Shown here piece after piece: positions 23,181 to 36,100 of a DNA stretch of 64,000 nucleotides. The position numbers and the translations under genes are program-made. The notes beneath the pieces are model-generated. The model ran no database searches, had not been told where the DNA came from, and was given only the letters and a program-made list of their open reading frames with translations. Numbering within the stretch: the first letter of the stretch is position 1; each line of letters opens with the position of its first letter. The DNA comes from Neoscytalidium dimidiatum (Eukaryota > Ascomycota > Dothideomycetes > Botryosphaeriales > Botryosphaeriaceae), in assembly GCA_037367355.1 (NCBI GenBank), contig CM074695.1, positions 1,426,001 through 1,490,000 on the forward strand, given 5' to 3'.

Positions 23181-24890
23181 AGGGCGTGCGCGCTGGGCTG
23201 CCACCACCGCGCCTCGGCAGCCCGGCGTCCGCCCGTAAGGCTGAGCGATGACGTCTAGGGGCGGCGCGAGTAAGGAGGCCTCTGCACGAGTGCACGCCCC
23301 GGCGGCGCGCTCGCTGGCCGGGGGAGCGAGCGCGAGTGTGCAGCGCCTGGCAGCGCAACGTCGTATCCCCCTCCCTCCGAGCCTAGCAGGTAGTATTGAC
23401 GGCGCGTGCATGCGCGCCCGCGGCGGCCACGGCTTTTAACAGTCGATCGCCACGCGCAAGAAATCTGATAACGCGCTAAATATAGCCCCCAGCGCGCGCT
23501 GCCTACCTGCCCGCCTGTCCGCCTGTCCGCCTGCCCTGCTGACCCGCCAAGCCTGCTGCAGCATCTGCGCTCCATGCTCCAATACAATATCGCGACGCCA
23601 AGGGGCTGCCCGGCTGCCCTGTGGCCGCCCCCGTGACCGTGAGCGCGGTCGACATGGAGCATGGAGCTTGGAGCATGGAGCTCGCAGCCCGCCAGCGCCG
23701 CCTTTGAATCATTGAATTGTTGCGCCTGGGCGCCTTGGCGCGTCGTTCGATGAAACGGCTGCCAGCGCCAGACTCAGTCGCCCGTTGCGCAGCCGCCTCT
23801 TCCCCGAGTCATCGCTGAGGTGCGGTGCGGTGCGGTGCGGTACGCCAGCTGCGTGCCTGTCGCGCCTGTGTGCCGTTTTGTGCACGCCGCTGCAACGGCT
23901 GCACGGTATTTTTAGCGCCGCCTGTCGCGAATGATCTGGCCCGCATGGCCTTCCATTGCTTCCATGGGATTTCGGGCAAGCCACGCTCCCGAACTCTGGG
24001 AACCGCCTGGGGTCGGGTGGTCGGGAAGGCGGGATACGAATCCGTCCACGCCCTCTCAGAGCCCGTTGTGCAGATGCTAAGCGACTGCCCACCGCCTCCA
24101 GCTGCCCGCATCCCGGCACGGCGCGCGTGAGAATATCAAATATGTTACCGTACCCGGCGTGCTGAGCGAGCGCTTCCGTGACCTAGCTCACCATCACCGC
24201 CGCTGCCGCAGCAGCAGCAGCAAACACTCAAGGGCCTGGCGGGTGGAGGCATGGATCGCACCGCATGCAAGAGGGGGGCCGTCAGCCGCATCATCTTTGC
24301 CCGCAGGGCTGTCCATGCCGCCGCTGAGGCAAGGCTGAAGCTGTCGGCCCTTTCGCTGGTCGAACCACCAAAAGAACGCATGCCCACCTAGCACGGAATC
24401 GCCGGACACCGCTCAGAGACCATGATGAAACTTCATCAGCTGCCTGTAACGCCCAAACGGTTCTGTTCGTCTTCGCGCCGGTCTTAACCATCCCGCTAAG
24501 CGATGGCAACCCGGTGAAGAACAGCTACCTACTGCTACCTATTTGGAAAACGCCTCGCAATGTTCCGCGGCTAGGAAAACGGCTGTCATGCCCAGACGAT
24601 ACGCTACGCTGTCTGCTGGCTCCTGTATGCCGGCCATCCCGCCGACGCCCTCAGGGAGTATACGCAAGAAGAACCGCTCAAAAACAACTATGTCTATATA
24701 TGTCGTCGCCCGGTGACGATTGCATGTGCAACTGATCAATCCCGCATCTACCCTGCCCCACTCCTTCCTTCAGCTGGCTCTTCCAAATTTGGCCAGCCTG
24801 TCATACCCCAGTTCCTGTAGCCCCTTGTTGTTTATACTCCATGCCGCCTCCTGACTGCCGAGAACTTCACATGCCGGATGGGACTTGCCT

Positions 24891-27849
24891 TCACAGGCGA
24901 TACGTCTGCCGCAACGCCTGCTCCTTGTCTGCTGGCAGGTGGTGTAGGAAGGCATCGAAGTCTGGAATCATATTTTTGTATTGCATGAGGGCCTGGCCAA
25001 ACATCAGCGAAACTCCTTGATATATTTGGCGCAAATTTACCCTCGAGAACGGCTCCGCTGGCCCGTCCGGATTCGGCGTGCAGAGGAACTCGCTTGGTGC
25101 TGACGCCATCTCCGCAAAGAAGTCCAACAAACATTGCTCCATGGCCTGTGGGTTGTGCAGGACGATATTGATGAACCCGTTCAGCGCATGGCCCTTTTCA
25201 TCTGTCCAGTCGACGTGTCTTATGGCACTAATGAAATACGGCGCGAACGTTCCTAGATGCGGAGCAAGTGTCTGGGCATTTCCAATGCCCAGTCTCCCGA
25301 GCGCGATGGCAGCATTCTCGTTCAATGACATGGGAACCTTGCTGTTGAAGAGGATAGTTGCAAGCTTTTGTAATAGTCTCTCAACGTAGGGTGCCATGCC
25401 TTCTCTTTGGCGCATGGCTATCTCTCCCACGGACCAGCAAGCATTATTGACGACGGAGAACCCGTTGTCTTCCACATTGGCCACCGTGTGGTCAAGATCT
25501 AACTGCGCTATCAAGATCTCCAAGATCGAGGGCAGGAAGGGCTGGAGCTGAGGGAAGACGTATATTGCGCAGTCGCCAAGCAGAGCGTAAGCTGACTGCC
25601 GAACGTCGTTGTTAACGTCCTTCATGCAATAGGCCAACAGTTCGAACATATTGGGCTGAGAAGTTGCCACCAACTCCGAACTCTTCGGCTCTTCAAGAGA
25701 CTGGATGATAGCACTCAGGAGATCAAGGCTGGTGACCAAGAAGTCCTTATCCGGTTCGTCAAGGCCGGGATTGTTACTGGCCTGGAAGTATTCCTCCAGA
25801 TTTTGGTGGACAATGTTGATACACCTGGTGAAAATAGGTTTGGCGTAGGGGGCAAAGAGATCACCAAGAGCGGTGGCCACGTAGGAAAGGCATTCCAGCA
25901 ATGGGAACATTTCTCTTGAGTGATCTGATACCTTGTTCCAACGCTGGATGAGGGCTGGCATAAGCAGATTTACAAGCTCAGGGGCTTTCAACGCAGGACC
26001 AACATGCTCCGCCAAGGTCTGAACGCAATCGTACAGGATGAACATATTGCGGTCCTTGTATCTAGCAAAGCACTCAACAAACTGCTGGACGATGACCGTG
26101 CAGTAGGGAGTGAGCTGAGCGTTTGCCTTCTCTTCTAGGTTGGCGAAAGCAGAAGCCGCAGCTTCCTGGACTCGCTTGTTGGAATCCAGCATCCGCTTCA
26201 AAATGCCGTCCATCATCGGCTCGAAGTATTCCCTTTGCCCCGCGGGGTCCAAGTGCGCAGCCCATGAGGAGTACCGCCCCAACGACCAGCAAGTGATTTG
26301 ACGCACGACCGGTTCCTTGTCTTGCAGAAGACTGATGAGATAACGGGTGAGATCGGGAAGGTGAGGCTGGACTACATCCATGCAGCCATCTGCTATGGCT
26401 CCAAGTGCCAGAACAGCAGCCTCACGGTTCGGCCACTCAGCGTGAACCAGGTTCTCCTTGAGGTAAGGCAGCGTGACTTCGAAGACCGGTTGGTGAAAGA
26501 CGGATGCGAGTACATCCAAAGCAGCAGCCGAGCATTTCCTCAAGTTCCACTGTTCCTCAGGGTCCATGCCGTCCTCATCATCGTCATCGAAGTCCTCGAG
26601 TTCGCCATCACTTAAGTCATCGTCCCCAAAAGACTTCGGCACCGCACTCTTTTCCGGGTCAGGGGTGTCTCCATTTGCGGTAGTGAATCGATTTGCTTTC
26701 GAACTTGCGAAAGCAGGCTTGATATCTTCTTCACGGTCTTCCTGCTCAGCATCGTCTCTCTCACCCTCGAGTCGGAGAATGTCGTCTTCGCTGTAGACCA
26801 TGCTCTCCAAGAGCACAGGTACGATCTTGGGAAGGTATGGGCCGAGCGAGTTGCGAAGGTTATCATCCTCGCCGACGCAAAGCCAGAATTCTGCAGCGTC
26901 TAGCGCGAGTTCTGCATCGTCCACTGAACGTTGTTGAGTGACCATGTAGTCCACCAGCCCTTCCATATGAGGGATGATCCTTTCCGGGCTGATCTCAGCA
27001 ATGTGAACGAAAGCGCGGCAAACGTGTTTCCGTACGTCGCCACTACTATCGCTAGCGAGACGGAAGAGGGCCAGAAGAAGGGCATCCAGGCTGTTCACCA
27101 CAGCGGTGGGCTTATCGGGAACGAAAACATTGATGGCGGCCAATGCATTGGCGCGAACCTTAGGTGATTGGCTGCTGGTGAAGTCTAGCAGCTTGGGAAA
27201 CATGAAATCAAGCGGTCTTTGACCCTGATACTCCCGGTCCAGAGCGCGCCTGTTGTCCTCGCAAATCTTGAGTAACGCACCCATGGCACCTTCTTGAGTC
27301 TCCTGTGAGACAGAGCCGCTCTCATTGGAGACCAATGAGATGAGCTCCGCAAGAACCTGAGGCCAACCAAGGATACCGCCCTGTCGCACAACCTCGGTGA
27401 TCACGTTCCCTGCATAGCTCCGCATCTGCTCATTTGGATCTTGAAGCGCGCTCAGGATTGTCGAACGGATATATGCCTTGCTGTCGTCTGGAATCGACTT
27501 GTAATGTGTCTTGATGTCGTTCTTGAGCATAATTGCTGCAGCGCTTCTTGCCAGATGGTAATAGTCGGGGGTAAGTTCGATGCCGGCCGGGGGCTGGGCG
27601 CTTGTGAAGAGGCATACGAGATAGTTTTCGATGTCGGGGGCGCGCTTTGCTTGCGCGAGCATCTGGAGACACGATGGACAGTCAGTGGATGCGGCGCAAC
27701 ACGGGGCAATAGCAGGGCAAACGTGGAAAGGAGTTGGGGTTACTCACAAGCTCCGCATTCTTCTGCGCACTTTGGTCATGGCCGCTCAGTGAGTCCTTGA
27801 GACACAGGGCAAGCTGCCGCAGCGGCTCTTGCTGGGGCTCCCAAGACAT
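24891..27849 (-). CDS. KAP104: Transportin / karyopherin beta-2 (Kap104)
   Basis: Exon 1 at 27849-27748 and exon 2 at 27662-24891 encode 957 aa; the 85-nt intron splits the protein after the opening helix (QSAQKNAEL). The protein is HEAT-repeat throughout. Diagnostic features of transportin are the acidic loop (FDDDDEDGMDPEEQWNLRKCS, residues ~385-405), the following CSAAALDVLASVF helix, ITCWSLGRYSSW, RMLDSNKRVQEAAASAFA, MFPLLECLSYVATALG and the C-terminal FLHHLPADKEQALRQTY. Length agrees with yeast Kap104 and human TNPO1. Family role: RanGTP-regulated nuclear import of PY-NLS cargo, mainly RNA-binding proteins, through the nuclear pore. The start ATG 27849 gives the family's usual short N-terminus. 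I see no break. Confidence 0.97.
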
Positions 27850-28614
27850 TGTGAAGTGGTGTCGTGTCCGCGATTCCGAATCTCGCACGGTTGCTGGACA
27901 GGAGGGGTAGCGATGAATGATCCGCGGGGTAGGTCCGAGAGTCGAGATATAAAGCTTCACACACCGGGACGAATGGCTGAAGAGACCAGCTTCTGCAGCG
28001 CGCGAACAGGTTAGGCCATGGACTGAAAAGTGGCATTAAAAATTTAAAAGCGTCCGACGATGCGGCCGGGAGCGGTGCGACGCAGAGGGAGCGTACCTTG
28101 GGAGGCCTACTGTGCGACGACCATCTTTTCCAGAAAACACAATTTTAGACCCTCAGTTTTCAAATCGACGTCGGCGCGCCGTTTGACCTGCCGTGGAGCT
28201 TGCGGCTGGCCTGGGCGGGAGTGTGCAGAGCGGGCGGGCGGCGTCGAAGCACGAGCGGACGGGGCTGCGGCGACTGTGTAACTGTGCGCAGGCGGGCGAC
28301 GATGACAGAGGTGAGCGAGGAGCGGACCGGGGCCCAGCGGCGGAGTGGAGCAGCGTGTCTCTCAGGACGCGGTGTTGGCGGTGCGGTGGTGCGGGCTCGA
28401 CAAAGAGCGTAGTCCAGCCAAGGCGGGCAAGCAAGGGCGAGGTGGCCGCGCTACCAGAAATTTTGGCGCCTGGGAAGCTCGACGCGAGCACACACGCTGC
28501 GTTCTGGCGGCCCACGCACGCATCTGCCTGCACGAGTGGCCTCTTATATCCTGCACTGTCCGCGCCGGTGCTGATGTCGCCGGTGCTGCTCGCTGTCCGC
28601 TGCTCCTGCTGTTT

Positions 28615-28652
<38 letters not shown>

Positions 28653-30683
28653 ACTGCCGCCGCCTCACCTCCCGCCCACCCTGTGCGGTGAGCGCCGCCA
28701 ACCCGCGAGCACCAGTGCCAGCAGGCCAGCGCCCGCCTCAGCGTCGACATCGAAATAAGCTTGGAGCCATGGCACAGGCACGGCGCGCGTGCTGCCGGGC
28801 TTGACTGTGCTTGTGCTCTGGCGCCGTTCTCTCAGGGTGCCACACGGCTTGCTGCTGGTTTTGTCTGTTTGTTTAGGCTGGCCTAGCATTACTTTGCCCT
28901 GCCCATCACCACCTCCTTCTCCTGTTGATCTTTGTAGCTCCCCGCCGACGGCACTGGCCGACTTCTCCCATAGCCACAGGGCTTCGTGCATAGGACGCAG
29001 TCATCCGGCCGTTGGATGTCCATCTGGATGGAACGTCTCTTACTGTTCGGATGGATGCTTCGTCAACACCGAGACGGAAAGACGTGTTGCCTTGAGATGA
29101 CGCTAGGTCTCCTTTGACGAGAGCCTCACTCCTCCATCAGAAGCTTGCCGGTGGGCTATCCACCTCGCCGTGCGTGACGTTACCTCTTGCCTCACTTGGA
29201 ACGTCTATTCCTGTCATACAACGACTCGGATGCAGACAGCCGTCGCCTAACTCTGACCCCGCGCATGGCTTCTGGTAGTTGTCACACTTTTGTCACTTCC
29301 GCCCTCCTGGATGCAGGAACGCCGCGGGAAATGCTGAACCGTTCTGGTAATTGACATACTTAGCCTCAAGAGAAGAAATAGCACAAAGCTGTCAGCAACT
29401 CTCCTCTCGCCGCCTATTCCGCACATTCCCGGGAATGGCATCGGGTCATTTTAGCACATGGCGTCGCCACGAAGCTTTGTTGTTTGCTCTAGCAATTGTT
29501 ACAAGGCGCGGTAGTGTCAAGATAGGCGGTCTTGTGCTATTTGACACAACCGCGGAATCGCCGGCTGAAAACTCCGCTGTCACAGACGGGCCGTATGCGG
29601 GCACGTCTATGTTTCTCGCTTGGGAAGAATTGCAGTTCGGGAGGATGTCAGGGTAGCTAGACTAAGGCGGCGCGCATTGCGTGTGGAGATTTGCACAGGG
29701 TCCCCGGCGAATACGGGCCTGGGTTACTGTTGTGTCGTGCTGACGATGTTTTGCGGTCTGCTGCCGATTGGTAGCTCCCGCTCGACCTTCACCTTGAGCT
29801 TCGGGGCGCGAGGACGATAAGGTGAGAGTTAGCCAGCAGGCGAGCGCGATCAGCGGCGGTGAGTTTGAGGCAGTGTGGTGCGGTTATGCTGCAAGATTGA
29901 CGAATGGACTGAGTCTGTCGGGCGCGGAGGCCCTGACATTGCTGCGCATATTTAGCTACTCGTGGGCGGGACGTTCGCGCGGCGTGCAGGGCTGTCCACT
30001 CATGCGAGTCAGGTTGGCCGGGGAATGGGACGGCGGCACTGGCGCTGGCCCTGATTCACTCTGCCGCCGGCAGCTGTAGGAGTGCGACAGCGCCAGTGGT
30101 GCAGCCCGTCGGCCAGCCAGCCAGCGCGTCCGGGGGTAGAGAGCGTCTGTAGCGTGCAGCAGCGCGGCATGCACGAGAAGGTACTAGAGCGAACCCGCCG
30201 TTCCGAATTCCGCGCGCGCGGCTGAGCGGCGGTCAAGTGTTGGTGTTGGCAGCGCAGCAGGGTGGAGGTGGCAAGGCGTCTCGAACACTGCCGCTCGCTT
30301 CGTCGTCGCATGCAAACGGAAGAGGCAGGGCGGGCCAGCCAGCGACAGCTCATGCGACGCTTCCTCTGCACCACTCACTCTCTTCGCTCCCGTCTCATCA
30401 CCACCGATCTCCGACCGAACGCCTGTCGCCTGCTGGAAGCTTCCCTCACGATCTCGACGACGCCGCCCGCTGTCGATCTCGTGCCACTCGCTTGCTCTTT
30501 CGCGCGCGCTGCGCTTGCCCCCGACGTCACCTCTCTTCCCTCCGGCACCTGGTCCCCATCAGCGGGGCGAACGTGCGGCACGATCGGAACCATCAACACC
30601 ACCACCTGCAACCGTCTTCCCACAACGTCGCTCGCACTACCACAGTCGCCGTTTTTCGCACACGAGGAGCAAGCATCACCACG
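27850..30683. other. Divergent intergenic region KAP104 / SSH4-like
   Basis: A 2.8-kb GC-rich region between divergent genes. It holds a CTG array (28617-28652) and pyrimidine-rich stretches before 30684 that look like the promoter and 5' UTR. An open frame upstream of 30684 continues to 30237 but opens at TTG and is His/Ser/Pro/Arg-rich; I treat it as untranslated leader. No other gene is supported. Confidence 0.55.
28617..28652. repeat. CTG microsatellite
   Basis: About eleven CTG/TTG triplets in a row, on the plus strand. Confidence 0.9.
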
Positions 30684-32344
30684 ATGCGGCTGCCCGACGC
30701 CGAGTTCCTGGCCGCTGTGCCGATTACCCTGTCCACGCGCGCGGCACATGCACTCCCGACCGGTGCTTCGTCGCCGCTGTTCCTCGCATCCCGGCCGGAG
30801 GCCATGCAGGCGCCGCCGGGCGGTGCTGCAGACACGATGAACATCGATAGGATGAGCTCGACTGGAAAGGGGATTCTTGTCGGAATGATATCGGCCTTCG
30901 GCTCAGCCGCATTCGTTGCCATCGTTTTCGCAATCATCTATTTCTTCAGATACACCCAGCAGGGGCGGATTTTCTTGGACCGGATAGGCAGGCCCGGAGA
31001 GTACGACGACGAGCAAGCTTTCCTCAAGGAGGAGGCTGAGGCGCTCGAGGAGATGGACGATCTGCAGCGCACCGAGTACATGAGAGCGAAAGGTACGTCG
31101 ACGCGGCAACCACCACGACTCCTGACTATGGCCACTCCTGGCGCGGAACTGGCTAACTGCCTTCGCAGCTTTCATTCAAGCAAATCCGCCCGAGTCGGTG
31201 CAGACCGACATCTCGCTGTCACAGTTCTTGGCGATCCAGGAGAAGGGTGTTTCAGCCTGGGAGTTTGAGCCGGAGCTGGAGATCGCAAACTGCTTCGTTG
31301 AGGGTCGCACTGAAATTGAATTCTTCGACTCCGAATGCAGCGTGCAGAGCAATCTCCCGATTCCGAAGCAGAACGAAGTCTACTACTGGGAAGCCAAAAT
31401 CTACGACAAGCCTGAGAACACGACGATCAGCATTGGCCTCACCACCAAGCCGTATCCCCTGTTCCGTCTTCCCGGTAAGTCCGATGGGATTATGCCGAGC
31501 TGCGCAGTTTTTTGACCCGAAATTAGGATTTCACAAGACCTCGATTGCGTACACATCCCACGGATCGCGCCGGTTCAACCAGCCGTTCACCCCTACCCCC
31601 TATGGCCCTTCCTACGTCCAGGGTGATGTTATTGGCGTTGGTTACAGGCCACGGACAGGAACCATTTTCTTCACACGCAACGGTAAGAAGCTCGAGGACG
31701 TCGCACATGGCCTGAAGTCACAGAACTTCTTCCCCACGGTCGGAGCCAATGGCCCGTGCCAGGTGCACGTGAACTTCGGTCAAATGGGATTTGTATTCAT
31801 CGAGGCGAACGTGAAGAAATGGGGACTCGCGCCAATGAACGGCTCATTGGCGCCACCGCCGCCGTACGGTAGTGAGCAAGGGAGTATTCTTTTGGAGGGC
31901 GGAAGAGAAGGAATCAGGGAAGGCATGGGCTACCTTGCAGCCGGTTACGCCCATGCACGGAGAAGCAGCCAGCAGATGCGACTTGGAAGAAATCAACCCA
32001 CAAGTCCCGGACCGCAGCGATCTCCAACCGATATTTCTTTGGCCCAGCTGAGCTTGGTCGATTCAAACGAAGGTGATGTGGGCGAGGGTACAAGCAACGC
32101 TGCCGCAGACTCTTTCTCGCCATATGGCCAGGTGCCTCAGAGTCTGGCGATCCCCGTTGCGGAGCCCCCGCCTGAGTATGAATCTCCACACGGAAGCCCT
32201 AGCACCGAAGCTAGCCACGACGTTGGGGCTCCTTTATTAGGAAGCCGGGGTGAAGAGCCCCCGATACCCACTTATGATGCGGCAATTGCGGATTCTCAGG
32301 CTGAGAGGAGGGGAAGGAGTGATACCCGAAGCTCGCGCTCATGA
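30684..32344 (+). CDS. SSH4: SPRY-domain, single-span membrane adaptor (Ssh4-like)
   Basis: Exons 30684-31092, 31169-31474 and 31527-32344 give 510 aa. A membrane segment at residues ~64-88 (ILVGMISAFGSAAFVAIVFAII) precedes an acidic linker, then a B30.2/SPRY domain (~165-330) with YYWEAKIYDKP, GLTTKPYPLFRLPG, HKTSIAYTSHG, VIGVGYRPRTGTIFFTRNG and PCQVHVNFGQMGFVFIEAN. The C-terminal tail carries two PPxY motifs (PPPPY and PPPEY), ligands of the WW domains of Rsp5/Nedd4 ligases. This is the architecture of yeast Ssh4, which recruits Rsp5 to cargo for sorting at the endosome and vacuole; that function is inferred from family membership. Both introns are 52-76 nt and keep phase. The start is the first ATG before the membrane segment; M41, M52 or M57 could also serve. 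Confidence 0.93.
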
Positions 32345-32743
32345 CTATGACGACAGCACACTTGTACATTTGCTTGCACTGCGCTCTCTTACTTTTATAC
32401 GGTCATGGAGCACCGGCGTCCGTCATTTTGGTTCCTTAGCATTGTAGCGGTTGGACTGGTGGCACTTCTGATACAGGAGGAACTCTTTCATATCGTGTTT
32501 GGCGAAGGGATTTGTGTTTACTAAGGTGTCTACAGGCGTGAGATACCACAATACCACAGGAGGGAAGTTTGGCAGTTTGTCCAGAGATTCAAGCTGGCAA
32601 CAAAAATTCTCATGACCGCTGGATAGATACCGTCACCCGTGTACTTGGATCAACTCATTTTCCTTTTTCTTCCTCAATACACAAACCCTGAATATTCATA
32701 TTGCCGCTCCTTTTGCCCACACATCTCCTTTTCTCCTCTCTGG
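32345..32743. other. Convergent 3' flanks
   Basis: A 399-nt spacer between the converging SSH4-like and permease genes. It is AT-richer than the coding sequence, as expected for 3' UTRs and terminators. No gene is visible. Confidence 0.6.
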
Positions 32744-35046
32744 TCACAATGCGTATCTAAAATATGGATTTTCCTTGTCTGTCAGGTCCTTAAAAGCAAG
32801 TTTGTCTCTCTCCTCTTCGTCAATCGCGTGCGCGTCTCTCCGTCGATTCTCCCTACGCAAGATCACGTAAAGGATCGCCGCTGCCACGATGGTGATACAA
32901 TAGCTGCACAACAGAATCAGGTCAGCTTTAACGTACTGCATCGGACGGGAGATGTACCCAGGACCGTTTTCACGCCGAGAAACGAGGAGTGAAAGAAAAA
33001 AAAAAAAGGGGTGAGGAAAGGGAGCTCACCATATGATGAGACCAAGCCACAGCTCCGGATAATGCCTATCCTTGGTCTCGCTCTTGACCAGCTGGGGGCC
33101 GACGATGTTGCCGACGCAGTAGGCGACGAAGATGGCTGCGGCGACGGTGCTCTTCTTGGTGGCGCCGGCGACGTTGGACATGCCGACGGCGATGACCAGG
33201 CTCACGACGGCGCCGAAGGTGCCGATGATGGAGTAGCCGGCCACGGGCGTCGCCGCGCGGTGCGTCCACGCGGACCGCCAGATCATCGCGCAGCCGGCCA
33301 TGACGGGGAGGCAGTTGAGCGCCAGCAGCGGCAGGCGCGCGTCCGGGACGCGCGAGGTGAGCCAGCCGCACAGCAGGATCGCGATCAGGCACACGCCGCC
33401 GAGCGGGAACTGCAGCAGGATCGACTCGAGCGGCGTGTACCCGAAGGTGCTCACGATGAGCGGGCCGAAGCCGGACACGGCGCCGTTGACCGTGTAAGCG
33501 GCGCCCATCATGACGAAGACGAGCGGCGTCTTGACGTCGCGGAACAGTGCCTCGACGACCTGGCGCGGCTTGACCGTCGCGCAGCGCGTGCCCGTCGCGC
33601 CGCGCCGCAGCCGCTCGACGGCCACGCGCCGCTCCTCCGCCGACAGGAACCACGCCGTGGCGGGCGAGTCGGGCACGGCGGCCCAGCACCACGCGCCGAA
33701 GAGCACGGTGACGGCGCCCGCGGCGAGGTAGAGGTACTGCCAGCGCCGCAGCGGCGTGCGCGCGTCGTCGATGCGGCCGAACGCGTAGTTGAGCGCCGCG
33801 CCGACGATGGTGAACAGCCCCGTCGACGCGAACCAGATGCTCTGCCGCAGCCCCTGCTCGCGCTGCGCGTAGAAGGACGTCACCGTGCACATGTAGCCCG
33901 TCGGGATCGCCGACTCGAGGAAGCCGAGCACGAAGCGCTGCGCGTAGAGCCCCCGGTGCGTCGTCACGCCCGCGGTGGCCATGCACGTCGCGCCCCAGAG
34001 GATGATGAGCGTGCCGAGGGCGCGGTTGAGCGGGTAGCGCTGCAGGAGGAAGGTTAGGGGGTAGAGGCCCGCGAGCATGCCGAAGTAGAAGAGCGAGGTC
34101 GCCCAGCTGAGGCGTGAGGAGTCGGTTGTGCTGGGCTGCCCCGGGTTGGGGGACGGGTGCGTGACGGTGAGGTGGAGAGAGCTCGACATGCCCAGGAGGG
34201 CTGCGGAGCCCAGGATGGCTTTATCGTAGTAGACGAGGCCGTAGCCTGTGGGTAAACAGCACATCAGCGGTGGTGAGCTTGAAGTGAAGAGTTGGTGGTG
34301 AAGAGTGCAACCATGGTGGACGTCGTCTAGCGCTAAAGTGTTGCAGCGAGAACGGGGAGAAATTCGGAGTTGAAGTATCCATTGTGTTGATAGTAGATAC
34401 AGGTGACGGTTATGAGGATATCCAGACGAAAGGCTAAACCCTCATGGACGGCGACTGCGTTGCAGCCCAGGGTGAATGGTGAATGAGAGCCCGCTGAGGT
34501 TGGAAGTGAATGATACACAGCTTCTTCAGCTAGCAGAATCGGGCAATACGATCTACATGCTCGTGTTGAAGAAAAAATGAAAACGGGGGTCCTCAAGCGA
34601 TGGGGCATCCACCGCTGGTAGGAAATCCCCGCAGCAACAGCGACTATCTCAACTCCACCAAGAAGAATCAAGATTGCGGAGAACGTACCCAAAATCATCG
34701 TCGGCATAAGGAACCAATCGATCTTGCGCAGGACCCGTGCCTCGACCTGCGGGTCATATTCCTGCGCCCGCTCCCCGACGACCGTAAGCGCGACATCCTT
34801 GTCCTTGTCGATGGACGCCGCCGCCGCCGTGCTACGTGATTGCTCGTCACAAGAGCTGGCCGCGCGGACGGAGCCGTGCCCATGGCTCTGGCTCTGGTTC
34901 TGGCTCTGGTCGGTGCGGGCATCGTAATAACGTCCAGCATCACCGCCGTTGCCATTATGCTTTCCATCGCGCTGAGCTTCGGTGGCGAATGCGGACGCGC
35001 GTGAGGCAGCCACCGTAGAAGATTCCACGTCTGCGGATTTTTCCAT
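32744..35046 (-). CDS. MFS permease, Dal5/allantoate (anion:cation symporter) family
   Basis: Exons 35046-34689, 34245-33030 and 32903-32744 encode 577 aa. A ~100-residue hydrophilic N-terminus leads into DPQVEARVLRKIDWFLMP, then GYGLVYYDKAILGSAALLG and about twelve membrane spans, including FYFGMLAGLYPLTFLLQRYP, RFVLGFLESAIPTGYMC, and the loop PDSPATAWFLSAEER typical of Dal5-like transporters. The end is ILRRENRRRD plus an acidic tail. Family members import allantoate, nicotinate, pantothenate or related acids at the plasma membrane; the substrate here cannot be told. Intron 1 is unusually long (443 nt) and stays open in phase for ~118 codons; intron 2 (126 nt) contains a T-rich run. Codons in the middle are very GC-rich (33.1-34.1 kb), producing long antisense open frames. 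Confidence 0.93.
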
Positions 35047-36100
35047 TTCCGTGACTACGGCGGGGACAAAAAGGAAAAGCTGATCACCGGGTTGGAGAAG
35101 GAATGATTAGCTGACCGGGTCGATGGGTAGATGGGAATGTCGGTCCTCTAGTCGATTGTGCGGGAATGCTAGGTTTGCTTTTGGTGGCCAGGCAGGTCCA
35201 ATATTCCTGCGATATCGCACACCAGGCTAAATTTTTCTTCTCGCGGTCGCGGCATTGGCCGCCGATCACCCCATCCTGCAAAGACACCACGTGTCTATGA
35301 CTATTACTGATGAATTGCTTCTGCAAGCCATGGCTCACTGCGGCAAGAGCTCAACAGGAAAAACCCCCGCAGGAGGCGGCAGGGATCATGGCGAATCCGT
35401 GGGGATCCATCATGAAATGTCGTTGCCGACTACCCGTCGGCTAGGTAGATGTATAGTGGAGTGGTGTCTTACGTGACGTGCTGTGTGCGCGTTCAGAACC
35501 GTGCTGTTGGATTCGCTTCCCCGAGGAATGGATGCACGGGCACGTTTTCGTGAGTGATCCTGGTAGTGGTGTTGTTGGAGAAAACTTTACTTGGGACTGC
35601 AAATCTCCGCTGAAAATCTCCGAATTGAAGTCAATCTCGCGCTCTGTCTTGCATTTTAGAGTCGCAAATTCACGCCCACTGCAGCACCCTGGCCCGTTAA
35701 TAGGGCGCTAACGCCTATCTTGGGAACGGATGGAAATGAAGACCATTGGTCCGCCGGGGCTAGTGCTTGAGCTGGGCAATCACGTATGACGTCTTCACAT
35801 GAACCGAAAGGATTCAGCGCTTGACGAATCAGCTGTAGCATTTCAGACAAAGGTACTCTTCAGAAGGACAACATATCAATGTGTCGTTAGTCATTACCCA
35901 TATATAGAATCCAGACATGCTCCGATGAGAAATGAAATCCCCTGCCGATGCAATAATTACCACACCAAGTCCTACAACATTATGTCCTGATGATTGTGAG
36001 GCTCCTGTTTTCGTCTTTTCCTCTCTTTGTGCTGGCTCAGCATCAACATCGCGCGGTTCAATACCATCTTCTGTACGCTCGACTATCTCACATCTTGCCC
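35047..36100. other. Intergenic
   Basis: About 1.05 kb between the permease start and the FET3 stop, both on minus. It holds the permease promoter and the FET3 3' flank. It is AT-richer, with no domain-bearing frame. Confidence 0.55.

Larger units (their letters stand above)
21373..24890. other. 3.5-kb GC-rich spacer upstream of the transcription factor
   Basis: This lies between the transcription factor start and the KAP104 stop, both on minus, so it holds the regulator's promoter and KAP104's 3' flank. It contains a 19-bp duplicate (21529-21566), a CCCTCG array (22241-22266), two heptamer-type arrays (22549-22597, 23117-23180) and GGTGCC/GGTGCT hexamers at about 23043-23090. Overlapping open frames up to 313 codons are compositional. 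No gene is supported. Confidence 0.55.

Noticed and set aside
30237..30683. N-terminal extension of the SSH4-like protein
   Set aside because: Opens at TTG, is low-complexity His/Ser/Pro/Arg, and the conserved protein begins just before the membrane segment.
33011..34057. 348-codon plus-strand frame antisense to the permease
   Set aside because: Asp/Arg/Ala/Gly-rich shadow of GC-rich third positions in the permease; the minus frame carries twelve membrane spans and conserved motifs.
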